Part shown: in pieces, positions 44,158 to 52,474 of the stretch
Position numbering within the stretch: position 1 is the first letter of the stretch
Layout: every line of letters begins with the position of its first letter
Source of the DNA: Salmonella enterica subsp. enterica serovar Typhimurium str. LT2
Lineage (GTDB): Bacteria > Pseudomonadota > Gammaproteobacteria > Enterobacterales > Enterobacteriaceae
NCBI RefSeq assembly: GCF_000006945.2
Contig: NC_003197.2
Location: 4,340,001 to 4,404,000 of the forward strand
Direction: 5' to 3'
Length of the DNA: 64,000 nt
Made by a program: the position numbers and the translations under genes
The notes under the pieces: model-generated
Seen by the model: only the letters and a program-made list of their open reading frames with translations
Database searches by the model: none
Told to the model about the DNA's origin: nothing

Positions 44158-45222
44158 ATGACCGAACTCAAAAACGATCGTTATCTACGTGCGCTGCTGC
44201 GCCAGCCCGTTGATGTTACGCCAGTGTGGATGATGCGCCAGGCGGGCCGTTATCTACCGGAGTACAAAGCCACTCGCGCTCAGGCGGGCGATTTTATGTC
44301 GCTGTGCAAAAATGCCGAACTGGCCTGCGAGGTCACTTTACAGCCGCTGCGCCGTTATCCGCTTGATGCGGCGATCCTTTTCTCGGATATCCTGACGATT
44401 CCGGACGCGATGGGCCTGGGGCTCTATTTTGAAGCTGGGGAAGGCCCGCGCTTTACAGCCCCTGTCACCTGCAAAGCCGACGTTGAAAAACTGCCGATTC
44501 CGGATCCAGAAGGTGAACTGGGCTACGTGATGAATGCGGTGCGTACGATTCGCCGCGAACTAAAAGGCGAGGTTCCTCTGATCGGCTTCTCCGGCAGCCC
44601 GTGGACGCTGGCGACTTACATGGTGGAAGGCGGCAGTAGCAAAGCCTTCACGGTGATTAAAAAGATGATGTACGCTGACCCGCAGGCGTTGCATCTGCTG
44701 CTGGATAAGTTGGCGAAAAGCGTCACGCTGTACCTCAACGCGCAGATTAAAGCGGGTGCGCAGTCGGTGATGATTTTCGATACCTGGGGCGGCGTGCTGA
44801 CTGGCCGCGATTACCAGCAATTCTCCCTCTACTACATGCATAAAATCGTCGATGGCCTGCTGCGTGAAAACGACGGTCGCCGGGTGCCGGTAACGCTGTT
44901 CACTAAAGGTGGCGGTCAGTGGCTGGAGGCGATGGCGGAAACCGGCTGCGACGCGCTGGGTCTCGACTGGACGACAGATATCGCCGATGCGCGCCGTCGC
45001 GTTGGCCATAAAGTGGCGCTGCAGGGCAATATGGACCCCTCGATGCTGTATGCGCCGCCGGCACGGATCGAAGACGAAGTAGCGACTATACTTGCTGGTT
45101 TCGGTCAGGGAGAAGGGCACGTCTTTAACCTTGGACATGGCATCCATCAGGATGTGCCGCCAGAACATGCTGGCGCATTTGTGGAGGCAGTGCACCGACT
45201 TTCTGCGCAGTATCACAACTAA
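44158..45222 (+). CDS. hemE: Uroporphyrinogen decarboxylase
   Basis: Removes four carboxyl groups from uroporphyrinogen III in heme synthesis. 354 aa TIM barrel. Signature 1 PVWMMRQAGRYLPEY (about residues 21-35) with the substrate-binding Arg pair; signature 2 GFSGSPWTLATYMVEG (about 142-157); ILFSDILTIPDAMG holds the catalytic Asp. Good AAGGAAT site. nfi starts 9 nt downstream. Confidence 0.98.
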   Translation: MTELKNDRYLRALLRQPVDVTPVWMMRQAGRYLPEYKATRAQAGDFMSLCKNAELACEVTLQPLRRYPLDAAILFSDILTIPDAMGLGLYFEAGEGPRFTAPVTCKADVEKLPIPDPEGELGYVMNAVRTIRRELKGEVPLIGFSGSPWTLATYMVEGGSSKAFTVIKKMMYADPQALHLLLDKLAKSVTLYLNAQIKAGAQSVMIFDTWGGVLTGRDYQQFSLYYMHKIVDGLLRENDGRRVPVTLFTKGGGQWLEAMAETGCDALGLDWTTDIADARRRVGHKVALQGNMDPSMLYAPPARIEDEVATILAGFGQGEGHVFNLGHGIHQDVPPEHAGAFVEAVHRLSAQYHN

Positions 45223-45231
45223 GGAGTTAGC

Positions 45232-45903
45232 ATGGATCTCGCGTCGCTACGCGCTCAACAGATAGAACTTGCTTCATCGGTTTGCCGCGAAGATCGGTTG
45301 GACAAAGATCCGCCAGCGTTTATCGGCGGGGCGGACGTCGGTTTTGAGCAGGGCGGCGAGGTGACGCGGGCGGCGATGGTATTGCTGAAATATCCGTCGC
45401 TTGAACTGGTAGAGTACAAGGTGGCGCGTATTGCCACCACCATGCCGTATATCCCCGGCTTTCTCTCTTTTCGTGAATATCCTGCGCTGCTGGCGGCGTG
45501 GGAACAGCTCTCGCAAAAGCCCGATTTGCTGTTTGTGGACGGTCACGGTATTTCGCATCCGCGTCGGCTTGGCGTCGCCAGTCATTTTGGACTGTTGGTG
45601 GACGTGCCGACCATCGGCGTGGCGAAAAAACGGCTATGCGGTAAATTTGAACCACTTTCCGCCGAACCTGGCGCACTTAGCCCCTTAATGGATAAAGGCG
45701 AGCAACTGGCGTGGGTATGGCGCAGCAAGGCGCGCTGTAATCCGCTGTTTATCGCGACAGGGCACCGGGTCAGTACTGACAGCGCGCTGGCGTGGGTACA
45801 GCGCTGTATGAAAGGGTATCGCCTGCCGGAGCCGACGCGCTGGGCGGATGCCGTCGCTTCCGGGCGTCCGGCGTTTGTTCGTTGGCAAGAAATTCAGCGC
45901 TGA
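45232..45903 (+). CDS. nfi: Endonuclease V (deoxyinosine-specific)
   Basis: Repairs hypoxanthine in DNA by cutting the second phosphodiester bond 3' of the lesion. 223 aa, RNase H-like fold. Acidic residues Asp35 (GGADVGF), Glu82 (SFREYPAL) and Asp103 (FVDGHG) fit the active site; MPYIPGFLSFRE holds the conserved Tyr wedge. AAGGAG site 8 nt before the ATG. Confidence 0.97.
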   Translation: MDLASLRAQQIELASSVCREDRLDKDPPAFIGGADVGFEQGGEVTRAAMVLLKYPSLELVEYKVARIATTMPYIPGFLSFREYPALLAAWEQLSQKPDLLFVDGHGISHPRRLGVASHFGLLVDVPTIGVAKKRLCGKFEPLSAEPGALSPLMDKGEQLAWVWRSKARCNPLFIATGHRVSTDSALAWVQRCMKGYRLPEPTRWADAVASGRPAFVRWQEIQR

Positions 45904-45944
45904 TTCAGGTAAACTGCCGCTAATTTCCGATTCGAGATTCCATC

Positions 45945-46535
45945 ATGTTACAAAACCCGATTCATTTGCGTCTGGAGCGGCTGGAAAGCTGGCAGCACGT
46001 TACCTTTATGGCCTGCTTGTGCGAGCGCATGTACCCGAACTACGCCATGTTTTGCAAGCAGACGGAATTCGGCGACGGACAGATCTACCGTCGCATTCTG
46101 GATCTGATCTGGGAAACCCTGACGGTGAAAGATGCGAAGGTCAATTTCGATAGCCAACTGGAGAAGTTTGAAGAGGCGATTCCGGCAGCCGACGACTATG
46201 ATTTGTACGGCGTTTACCCGGCGATTGATGCCTGCGTCGCATTAAGCGAATTAATGCATTCTCGTCTTAGCGGCGAAACGCTGGAACACGCTATTGAGGT
46301 TAGTAAGACTTCCATTACTACGGTAGCGATGTTGGAAATGACTCAGGCTGGTCGGGAAATGACCGATGAGGAGCTCAAAACGAACCCTGCCGTTGAACAG
46401 GAATGGGATATTCAGTGGGAAATATTCCGACTTTTAGCCGACTGCGAAGAACGTGATATTGAACTGATAAAAGGGCTCAGGGCAGACCTGCGCGAGGCTG
46501 GCGAGAGCAATATCGGTATAAATTTTCAGCAATGA
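45945..46535 (+). CDS. yjaG: YjaG family protein (DUF416)
   Basis: Conserved gammaproteobacterial protein of unknown function, 196 aa, predicted all-helical and soluble. Conserved LERLESWQHVTFMACLCERM and PNYAMFC near the N-terminus, DLYGVYPAIDACVALSEL in the middle. It lies 41 nt after nfi and before hupA. No catalytic motif is evident. Confidence 0.93.
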   Translation: MLQNPIHLRLERLESWQHVTFMACLCERMYPNYAMFCKQTEFGDGQIYRRILDLIWETLTVKDAKVNFDSQLEKFEEAIPAADDYDLYGVYPAIDACVALSELMHSRLSGETLEHAIEVSKTSITTVAMLEMTQAGREMTDEELKTNPAVEQEWDIQWEIFRLLADCEERDIELIKGLRADLREAGESNIGINFQQ

Positions 46536-46721
46536 CACCAGAAAACGTGATTTAACGTCTGATTTGTCGTGCCATAAGGCTTCCCTTATGCCCCCCGTCT
46601 GGTCTACATTTGGGAGGCGAAAAAAAGTGGCTATCGGTGCGTGTATGCAGGAGAGTGCTTTTCTGGCATTTCCGTCGCACTCGATGCTTAGCAAGCGATA
46701 AACACATTGTAAGGATAACTT

Positions 46722-46994
46722 ATGAACAAGACTCAACTGATTGATGTAATTGCAGACAAAGCAGAACTGTCCAAAACCCAGGCTAAAGCTGCTCTGGAAT
46801 CCACTCTGGCTGCTATTACTGAGTCTCTGAAAGAAGGCGATGCTGTACAACTGGTTGGTTTCGGTACCTTCAAAGTGAACCACCGTGCTGAGCGCACTGG
46901 CCGTAACCCACAGACCGGTAAAGAAATCAAAATCGCCGCCGCTAACGTACCGGCGTTTGTTTCTGGTAAAGCTCTGAAAGACGCAGTTAAGTAA
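46722..46994 (+). CDS. hupA: DNA-binding protein HU-alpha
   Basis: Nucleoid protein that bends DNA, working as a homodimer or with HU-beta. 90 aa. MNKTQLIDVIADKAELSKTQ N-terminus; the HU signature GFGTFKVNHRAERTGRNPQT (about residues 46-65) with the Pro63 that intercalates. AAGGAT site. An intrinsic terminator follows 30 nt after the stop, and yjaH begins 11 nt after it. Confidence 0.99.
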   Translation: MNKTQLIDVIADKAELSKTQAKAALESTLAAITESLKEGDAVQLVGFGTFKVNHRAERTGRNPQTGKEIKIAAANVPAFVSGKALKDAVK

Positions 46995-47005
46995 GACGCA
47001 TAACT

Positions 47006-47698
47006 GTGAACAGTTTTATCGAAGGGGCTCATCAGCCCCTTTTGTCTGTCTGGCGTCGCGCGTTTCTGTTTTCTGGCGCGCTGTTGCTGACTGCCTGCAG
47101 TCATAACGCTTCACCGCCTCCGTTTACTGCCAGCGGCTTTGCCGGCGATCACGGCGCGGTGCGTATCTGGCGTAAAGATACGAACGATGAAGTCCATCTG
47201 CTTTCTGTTTTTAGCCCGTGGCATAGCGGCAGCACGACGACCAGCGAATATCGTTGGCAGGGTGATACGCTTTCGCTTATTGAACTCAATATTTACAGCA
47301 AACCGCCAGAACATATTCGCGCGCGTTTCGACGCTCATGGCGAACTCAGTTTTATGCAGCGTGAAGTCGGGGGGCAGAAGCAGCAGCTTTCCAACGATCA
47401 GATTGCCTTGTATCGCTATCGCGCCGAACAAATCCGTCAGACCAGCGACGCCTTGCGCCTGGGGCGGGTCATACTACGCCAGGGACGCTGGCACGCCGAC
47501 CATACGGTAACCACCTGTGAAGGTGAAACGCTGAAACCGGATCTGGATTCCTGGGCAATAAGCCACATTGAGCGCCGCCAGAACCACTCATCGGTAGAGG
47601 TGAGCGTAGCATGGCTGGAGGCGCCGGAAGGATCGCAACTTTTGCTGGTGGCGAATTCAGATTTTTGTCACTGGCAGCCGCAAGCGAAAAGCTTTTGA
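47006..47698 (+). CDS. yjaH: YjaH family lipoprotein (DUF1481)
   Basis: Conserved enterobacterial protein of unknown function, 230 aa. Membrane anchor and lipobox: FLFSGALLLTAC, with lipidated Cys at about residue 31. The periplasmic part has two further cysteines (TTCEGE and FCHWQP), possibly a disulfide. I use the GTG at 47006, matching E. coli as recalled. A TTG at 47042, after the terminator, is an alternative start that would still keep the signal peptide. Confidence 0.88.
   Translation: MNSFIEGAHQPLLSVWRRAFLFSGALLLTACSHNASPPPFTASGFAGDHGAVRIWRKDTNDEVHLLSVFSPWHSGSTTTSEYRWQGDTLSLIELNIYSKPPEHIRARFDAHGELSFMQREVGGQKQQLSNDQIALYRYRAEQIRQTSDALRLGRVILRQGRWHADHTVTTCEGETLKPDLDSWAISHIERRQNHSSVEVSVAWLEAPEGSQLLLVANSDFCHWQPQAKSF
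47024..47043 (+). terminator. Intrinsic terminator after hupA, inside the start of yjaH
   Basis: GGGGCT (47024-47029), loop CATC, AGCCCC (47034-47039), then TTTT. It lies in codons 7-13 of the yjaH frame that begins with GTG at 47006. Confidence 0.75.
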
Positions 47699-47739
47699 TG
47701 GAATACCGGATGGCGAAGCCGCCATTCGGCAAACATGCT

Positions 47740-48195
47740 TTACCAGTTTCCCATACCCATGTGACCGCCGCCGCGATGATAACCGCCGCCATAGCCGCCG
47801 CAACCGCCATAGCCCATTCCTGCGCCGCGTGGTATGCCAGCCTGCGCCATCGCGACATCCCGTTTCACGCGTTGCTCATCTAACTTCTGGCCTAATGACT
47901 CCATCTCTTTGGCAACCGCGTTAATTTTCGCAGTATCCGGCGAACTGGCGGTCAGTAGCGCGTTGTATTCATAACGTTTGGATATCAGTTGCTGGCGCAG
48001 CGCGCTGGTCTGCGTATAGTAATCATCATAAATCTTCTGCGCCGTCGCCTGCTGTTCCGTAGTTAACGGGCTACCTCCCTGTTGCCACATACCGTCATTG
48101 TTGCCCCAGTGATGCCCGGCGAAGGCGGCGCCGGAGCTCAGGGCCAAAAGAGAGAGGGCAATTAGCGCGATAGCTGATTTATTGTTCCGTTTCAT
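47740..48195 (-). CDS. zraP: Periplasmic zinc-binding chaperone ZraP
   Basis: CpxP/Spy-like periplasmic protein induced by zinc through ZraSR, which it also dampens. 151 aa with a signal peptide (cut after AFA, residue 26). Mature N-terminus GHHWGNNDGMWQQ is His/Trp-rich, and the C-terminus is a Gly/His-rich metal tail (GYGGCGGYGG, YHRGGGHMGMGNW). The helical middle carries the LTxxQ-like motif (LTTEQQATAQKI). Divergent from zraSR with a sigma-54 promoter. Confidence 0.96.
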   Translation of the reverse strand: MKRNNKSAIALIALSLLALSSGAAFAGHHWGNNDGMWQQGGSPLTTEQQATAQKIYDDYYTQTSALRQQLISKRYEYNALLTASSPDTAKINAVAKEMESLGQKLDEQRVKRDVAMAQAGIPRGAGMGYGGCGGYGGGYHRGGGHMGMGNW

Positions 48196-48231
48196 TTTGC
48201 GTTCTCCTGTTGCTCATCTTATCCTCTCTCT

Positions 48232-48247
48232 TGCATCTTCCGTGCCA
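48232..48247 (-). promoter_or_regulatory. Sigma-54 promoter of zraP
   Basis: Minus strand TGGCACGGAAGATGCA: GG and GC doublets separated by exactly 10 nt, a near-consensus -24/-12 element 37 nt upstream of zraP. Confidence 0.88.
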
Positions 48248-48302
48248 GGTAACTATTCCTTGTCGGGCAGCGAGTTAACCCGCTTCAGGCGGCAAAAAGC
48301 GA

Positions 48303-48344
48303 GTAAAAATGACTCGCATAACCCGCCTGGCGAGTCATTTTTAC
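48303..48344. promoter_or_regulatory. ZraR activator sites between zraP and zraS
   Basis: GTAAAAATGACTCGC (48303-48317) and GCGAGTCATTTTTAC (48330-48344) are a perfect 15-bp inverted repeat with a 12-nt spacer. They lie about 55-110 nt from both sigma-54 promoters, as expected of an enhancer shared by the two divergent genes. Confidence 0.82.
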
Positions 48345-48397
48345 CCATCCGTATCCGAAAGGGTGTGCGACAACGCGCGGTTATGCGGAGCGAAGAA

Positions 48398-48412
48398 TGG
48401 CATGATCTCTGC
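48398..48412 (+). promoter_or_regulatory. Sigma-54 promoter of zraSR
   Basis: TGGCATGATCTCTGC: GG (48399-48400), 10 nt, GC (48411-48412), 37 nt before the zraS start. Confidence 0.85.
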
Positions 48413-48448
48413 TTAAGTAAGGAAAATAAAAACGAGCCGGGGAAGCCT

Positions 48449-49846
48449 GTGAGTTTTATACGATTACATAAAGATGCCGCTGCAACGTGGTTGAGTCGAC
48501 TGTTACCTGCGGCGATCTTCATTCTGGTGGGGCTATTTTCCATTATGGTCATTCGCGACTATGGCCGTGAGAGCGCTGCCGCCAGGCAGACGCTGCTGGA
48601 AAAGGGAAATGTACTCATTCGCGCTCTGGAGTCCGGCACGCGAGTAGGTATGGGAATGCGGATGCATCACGCGCAGCAGCAGACATTGCTGGAAGAGATG
48701 GCGGGTCAGCCAGGCGTGTTGTGGTTCGCCGTAACGGATGCGCAGGGGGTAATCATCACTCATAGCAACCCTGGCATGGTGGGCAAATCGCTCTATTCCC
48801 CATCTGAAATGCATCAACTAAACCCCGGGCCGCAGGAGCGTTGGCGGCGTGTCGACGTTGCTGCTAACGGCGAGACGGTGCCTGCGCTGGAAATTTACCG
48901 TCAGTTCCAGCCGCTTTTCGGTATGAGAGGTCACGGTATGAGGGGGCACGGCATGGCGCGTAGCGCCAATGACGACGAACCAGCGAAACAAACTATTTTT
49001 ATTGCCTTTGACGCCAGCGAGCTGGCCGCGACACAGGCAAGGGAGTGGCGTAATACGCTGATTGTTTTGTCTGCGTTAGCGGCGGTGCTGTTGGCAACGT
49101 TACTGGCGTTTTTTTGGCATCAGCGTTATCAGCGCTCGCACAGAGAACTGCTTGATGCAATGAAGCGTAAAGAAAAGCTGGTGGCGATGGGGCATCTGGC
49201 GGCGGGCGTCGCGCACGAAATTCGTAACCCGCTCTCGTCCATCAAAGGGCTGGCGAAATACTTTGCCGAGCGCACGCCTGCCGGCGGCGAGTCGCATGAA
49301 CTGGCGCAGGTGATGGCCAAAGAGGCCGACCGTTTGAACCGGGTGGTAAGCGAATTGCTCGAACTGGTAAAGCCCGCGCATCTGACGCTCCAGACGGTTA
49401 ACCTCAATGATATTATTACTCACTCCCTGAATCTGGTCAGTCAGGATGCCCAAAGCAGAGAGATTCAGTTGAGATTCACGGCGAATGAGACGCTTAAGCG
49501 TATTCAGGCTGACCCGGACAGGCTGACTCAGGTGCTGTTGAATCTGTACCTGAACGCTATTCATGCGATTGGCCGCCAGGGAACGATTAGCGTAGAGGCA
49601 AAAGAAAGTGGGACCGACCGCGTTATCATCACTGTTACCGATAGCGGGAAAGGGATCGCCCCGGATCAGCTGGAGGCGATTTTTACGCCTTATTTTACGA
49701 CCAAAGCTGACGGGACAGGCCTGGGGCTGGCTGTGGTGCAAAATATCATCGAACAGCATGGCGGCGCGATTAAGGTGAAAAGTATTGAGGGTAAAGGCGC
49801 GGTCTTTACTATCTGGTTGCCAGTGATAGCGAGACAACAGGATTAA
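48449..49846 (+). CDS. zraS: Zinc-responsive sensor kinase ZraS
   Basis: Membrane histidine kinase that senses periplasmic zinc with ZraP and phosphorylates ZraR. 465 aa from a GTG at 48449, the same length as E. coli; the frame open upstream covers the promoter region and is rejected. TM1 about 15-35, periplasmic domain 36-200, TM2 about 202-223, H-box AHEIRNPLSSIKGL with His256, then the ATPase (DPDRLTQVLLNLYLNAIHA, DSGKGI, GTGLGLAV). The periplasmic part has an FGMRGHGMRGHGMARS repeat (157-172), rich in Met/His. Confidence 0.97.
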   Translation: MSFIRLHKDAAATWLSRLLPAAIFILVGLFSIMVIRDYGRESAAARQTLLEKGNVLIRALESGTRVGMGMRMHHAQQQTLLEEMAGQPGVLWFAVTDAQGVIITHSNPGMVGKSLYSPSEMHQLNPGPQERWRRVDVAANGETVPALEIYRQFQPLFGMRGHGMRGHGMARSANDDEPAKQTIFIAFDASELAATQAREWRNTLIVLSALAAVLLATLLAFFWHQRYQRSHRELLDAMKRKEKLVAMGHLAAGVAHEIRNPLSSIKGLAKYFAERTPAGGESHELAQVMAKEADRLNRVVSELLELVKPAHLTLQTVNLNDIITHSLNLVSQDAQSREIQLRFTANETLKRIQADPDRLTQVLLNLYLNAIHAIGRQGTISVEAKESGTDRVIITVTDSGKGIAPDQLEAIFTPYFTTKADGTGLGLAVVQNIIEQHGGAIKVKSIEGKGAVFTIWLPVIARQQD

Positions 49847-49851
49847 CAAGG

Positions 49852-51177
49852 GTGATACGCGGAAAAATCGATATTCTGGTTGTGGATGATGATGTAAGCC
49901 ACTGCACGATTTTACAGGCGCTGCTTCGGGGCTGGGGCTATAACGTCGCTCTGGCCTACAGTGGGCATGATGCGTTGGCTCAGGTGCGTGAGAAAGTCTT
50001 TGATCTGGTACTGTGCGATGTGCGTATGGCGGAGATGGACGGTATCGCCACGCTGAAGGAGATTAAAGCGCTCAATCCCGCCATTCCGATTTTGATTATG
50101 ACGGCATTTTCCAGCGTGGAAACGGCGGTAGAGGCGTTGAAAGCCGGCGCGCTCGACTATTTAATTAAACCGCTGGATTTTGACCGTCTGCAGGAGACGC
50201 TGGAAAAGGCGTTGGCGCATACGCGGGAAACGGGCGCTGAATTGCCATCGGCGTCGGCTGCGCAGTTTGGCATGATTGGCAGCAGTCCGGCGATGCAACA
50301 TTTACTGAATGAAATCGCGATGGTCGCACCATCAGACGCCACGGTATTGATTCACGGAGACTCCGGCACGGGTAAAGAGCTGGTGGCGCGGGCGCTACAC
50401 GCCTGTAGCGCCAGGAGCGATAGACCGCTGGTCACGCTCAACTGCGCCGCGCTTAATGAATCGCTGCTGGAGTCCGAGCTGTTCGGACACGAAAAAGGCG
50501 CGTTTACCGGCGCGGATAAACGTCGGGAGGGACGCTTTGTCGAAGCTGACGGCGGGACATTGTTTCTTGATGAAATCGGCGATATCTCGCCGTTAATGCA
50601 GGTACGTTTGCTGCGGGCGATTCAGGAGCGCGAAGTGCAACGCGTGGGAAGTAACCAGACGATATCTGTGGATGTTCGGTTAATTGCCGCTACCCACCGC
50701 GACCTGGCGGAAGAGGTGAGTGCCGGTCGCTTTCGCCAGGATCTCTATTACCGCCTGAATGTGGTGGCGATTGAAATGCCTTCTTTGCGCCAGCGTCGGG
50801 AAGATATTCCGCTACTAGCAGACCATTTTCTGCGGCGTTTTGCCGAACGTAACCGCAAAGTGGTGAAGGGGTTTACGCCGCAGGCGATGGATCTGCTGAT
50901 CCACTACGACTGGCCGGGCAATATCCGTGAGCTGGAAAACGCTATCGAGCGGGCGGTGGTGTTGCTGACGGGAGAATACATTTCTGAACGCGAATTGCCT
51001 CTCGCTATTGCCGCGACGCCGATAAAAACGGAATACAGTGGTGAGATCCAACCGCTGGTGGACGTTGAAAAAGAGGTGATTCTGGCGGCACTGGAAAAAA
51101 CGGGCGGCAACAAAACGGAAGCCGCCCGTCAATTGGGCATTACGCGCAAAACGCTGCTGGCTAAACTCAGCCGTTAG
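49852..51177 (+). CDS. zraR: Sigma-54-dependent response regulator ZraR
   Basis: Activates zraP and zraSR. 441 aa from a GTG at 49852 (AACAAGGGTGATACG). Receiver domain with phospho-acceptor Asp56 (LVLCDVRMAEMDG), AAA+ domain with Walker A GDSGTGKE (about 169-176) and the sigma-54 contact loop GAFTGA (216-221), and a C-terminal Fis-type HTH (GGNKTEAARQLGITRKTLLA, about 418-437). 5 nt after zraS. Its stop overlaps the purD stop. Confidence 0.98.
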   Translation: MIRGKIDILVVDDDVSHCTILQALLRGWGYNVALAYSGHDALAQVREKVFDLVLCDVRMAEMDGIATLKEIKALNPAIPILIMTAFSSVETAVEALKAGALDYLIKPLDFDRLQETLEKALAHTRETGAELPSASAAQFGMIGSSPAMQHLLNEIAMVAPSDATVLIHGDSGTGKELVARALHACSARSDRPLVTLNCAALNESLLESELFGHEKGAFTGADKRREGRFVEADGGTLFLDEIGDISPLMQVRLLRAIQEREVQRVGSNQTISVDVRLIAATHRDLAEEVSAGRFRQDLYYRLNVVAIEMPSLRQRREDIPLLADHFLRRFAERNRKVVKGFTPQAMDLLIHYDWPGNIRELENAIERAVVLLTGEYISERELPLAIAATPIKTEYSGEIQPLVDVEKEVILAALEKTGGNKTEAARQLGITRKTLLAKLSR

Positions 51178-52463
51178 TTTTGCTCACGCTCAATGGCGCG
51201 CCAGCCAATGTCGTTACGGCTGAAGCTGCCGTCCCAGCGGATGTCGGTCATCAGGGCGTAAGCGCGTTTCTGCGCCTCAGCCACGGTGTGGCCCAGCGCG
51301 GTGGCGCACAGTACGCGGCCGCCGCTGGTCAACACGCGGTCGTCATCGGCGAGTTTGGTGCCCGCGTGGAAAACTTTACCGTCAGCCACTTCTTCCAGCG
51401 GCAGGCCGTGGATCTCGTCGCCGGTGCTGTAGCTGCCCGGATAACCGCCCGCGGCGATCACCACGCCTAATGAAGCGCGTTCGTCCCACTCGGAGGTTTT
51501 CTCATCCAGCTTGCCGTCGCAGGCGGCCAGGCAAAGATCCACCAGGTCCGACTTCATGCGTAGCATGATCGGCTGGGTTTCCGGATCGCCGAAGCGGCAG
51601 TTGAACTCGATAACTTTCGGGTTGCCCTGCTTGTCGATCATCAGACCCGCGTACAGGAAGCCGGTATAGGTATTCCCTTCTGCCGCCATGCCTTTCACGG
51701 TTGGCCAGATGATCCGTTCCATGGTGCGCTGGTGGACTTCATCGGTCACCACTGGAGCCGGAGAGTAAGCCCCCATGCCGCCGGTGTTCGGGCCGGTATC
51801 GCCGTTGCCTACGCGTTTGTGATCCTGGCTGGTGGCCATCGGCAGCACGTGCTCGCCGTCGACCATCACGATAAAGCTTGCCTCTTCGCCGTCGAGGAAC
51901 TCCTCAATCACGATACGGTGGCCCGCGTCGCCAAAGGCGTTGCCTGCCAGCATGTCATGAACGGCGGCTTCGGCTTCTTCCAGCGTCATCGCCACGATAA
52001 CGCCTTTACCGGCAGCCAGACCGTCAGCTTTGATGACGATCGGCGCGCCTTTCTCACGCAGATAAGCCAGGGCTGGCTCAATCTCGGTGAAATTCTGGTA
52101 TTCCGCCGTCGGAATCTGGTGACGAGCGAGGAAATCTTTGGTGAAGGCTTTGGAGCCTTCCAGTTGGGCGGCCCCTTCGGTTGGGCCAAAGATCTTCAGA
52201 CCCGCCGCGCGGAACGCATCGACCACGCCAATCACCAGCGGCGCTTCCGGGCCAACGATGGTCAGGTCAATCTTCTCGTGCTGGGCAAAGCTCAGCAGCG
52301 CCGGAATATCGGTGACGCCGATAGCCACGTTCTGCAACGCGGGCTCCAGCGCGGTACCGGCGTTACCCGGTGCGACAAAAACAGTATCAACCAGCGGCGA
52401 CTGTGCGGCTTTCCAGGCCAGCGCGTGTTCGCGTCCGCCGTTACCAATCACTAATACTTTCAT
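51174..52463 (-). CDS. purD: Phosphoribosylamine-glycine ligase
   Basis: ATP-grasp ligase of purine synthesis: phosphoribosylamine + glycine to GAR. 429 aa from the ATG at 52463 (MKVLVIGNGGREHALAWKA); a start 12 nt upstream (MERN) is less likely. KADGLAAGKGVIVAMTLEEA (ATP site, about 142-161), EEFLDGEEASF and NCRFGDPETQP (metal ligands, about 288-298). 11 nt after purH; convergent with zraR with a 4-nt stop overlap. Confidence 0.98.
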   Translation of the reverse strand: MKVLVIGNGGREHALAWKAAQSPLVDTVFVAPGNAGTALEPALQNVAIGVTDIPALLSFAQHEKIDLTIVGPEAPLVIGVVDAFRAAGLKIFGPTEGAAQLEGSKAFTKDFLARHQIPTAEYQNFTEIEPALAYLREKGAPIVIKADGLAAGKGVIVAMTLEEAEAAVHDMLAGNAFGDAGHRIVIEEFLDGEEASFIVMVDGEHVLPMATSQDHKRVGNGDTGPNTGGMGAYSPAPVVTDEVHQRTMERIIWPTVKGMAAEGNTYTGFLYAGLMIDKQGNPKVIEFNCRFGDPETQPIMLRMKSDLVDLCLAACDGKLDEKTSEWDERASLGVVIAAGGYPGSYSTGDEIHGLPLEEVADGKVFHAGTKLADDDRVLTSGGRVLCATALGHTVAEAQKRAYALMTDIRWDGSFSRNDIGWRAIEREQN

Positions 52464-52474
52464 GTTTCGCTCCA

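Noticed and set aside
48182..48448. N-terminal extension of zraS upstream of 48449
   Set aside because: It would run through the sigma-54 promoter and the ZraR sites; the GTG at 48449 gives the family length.
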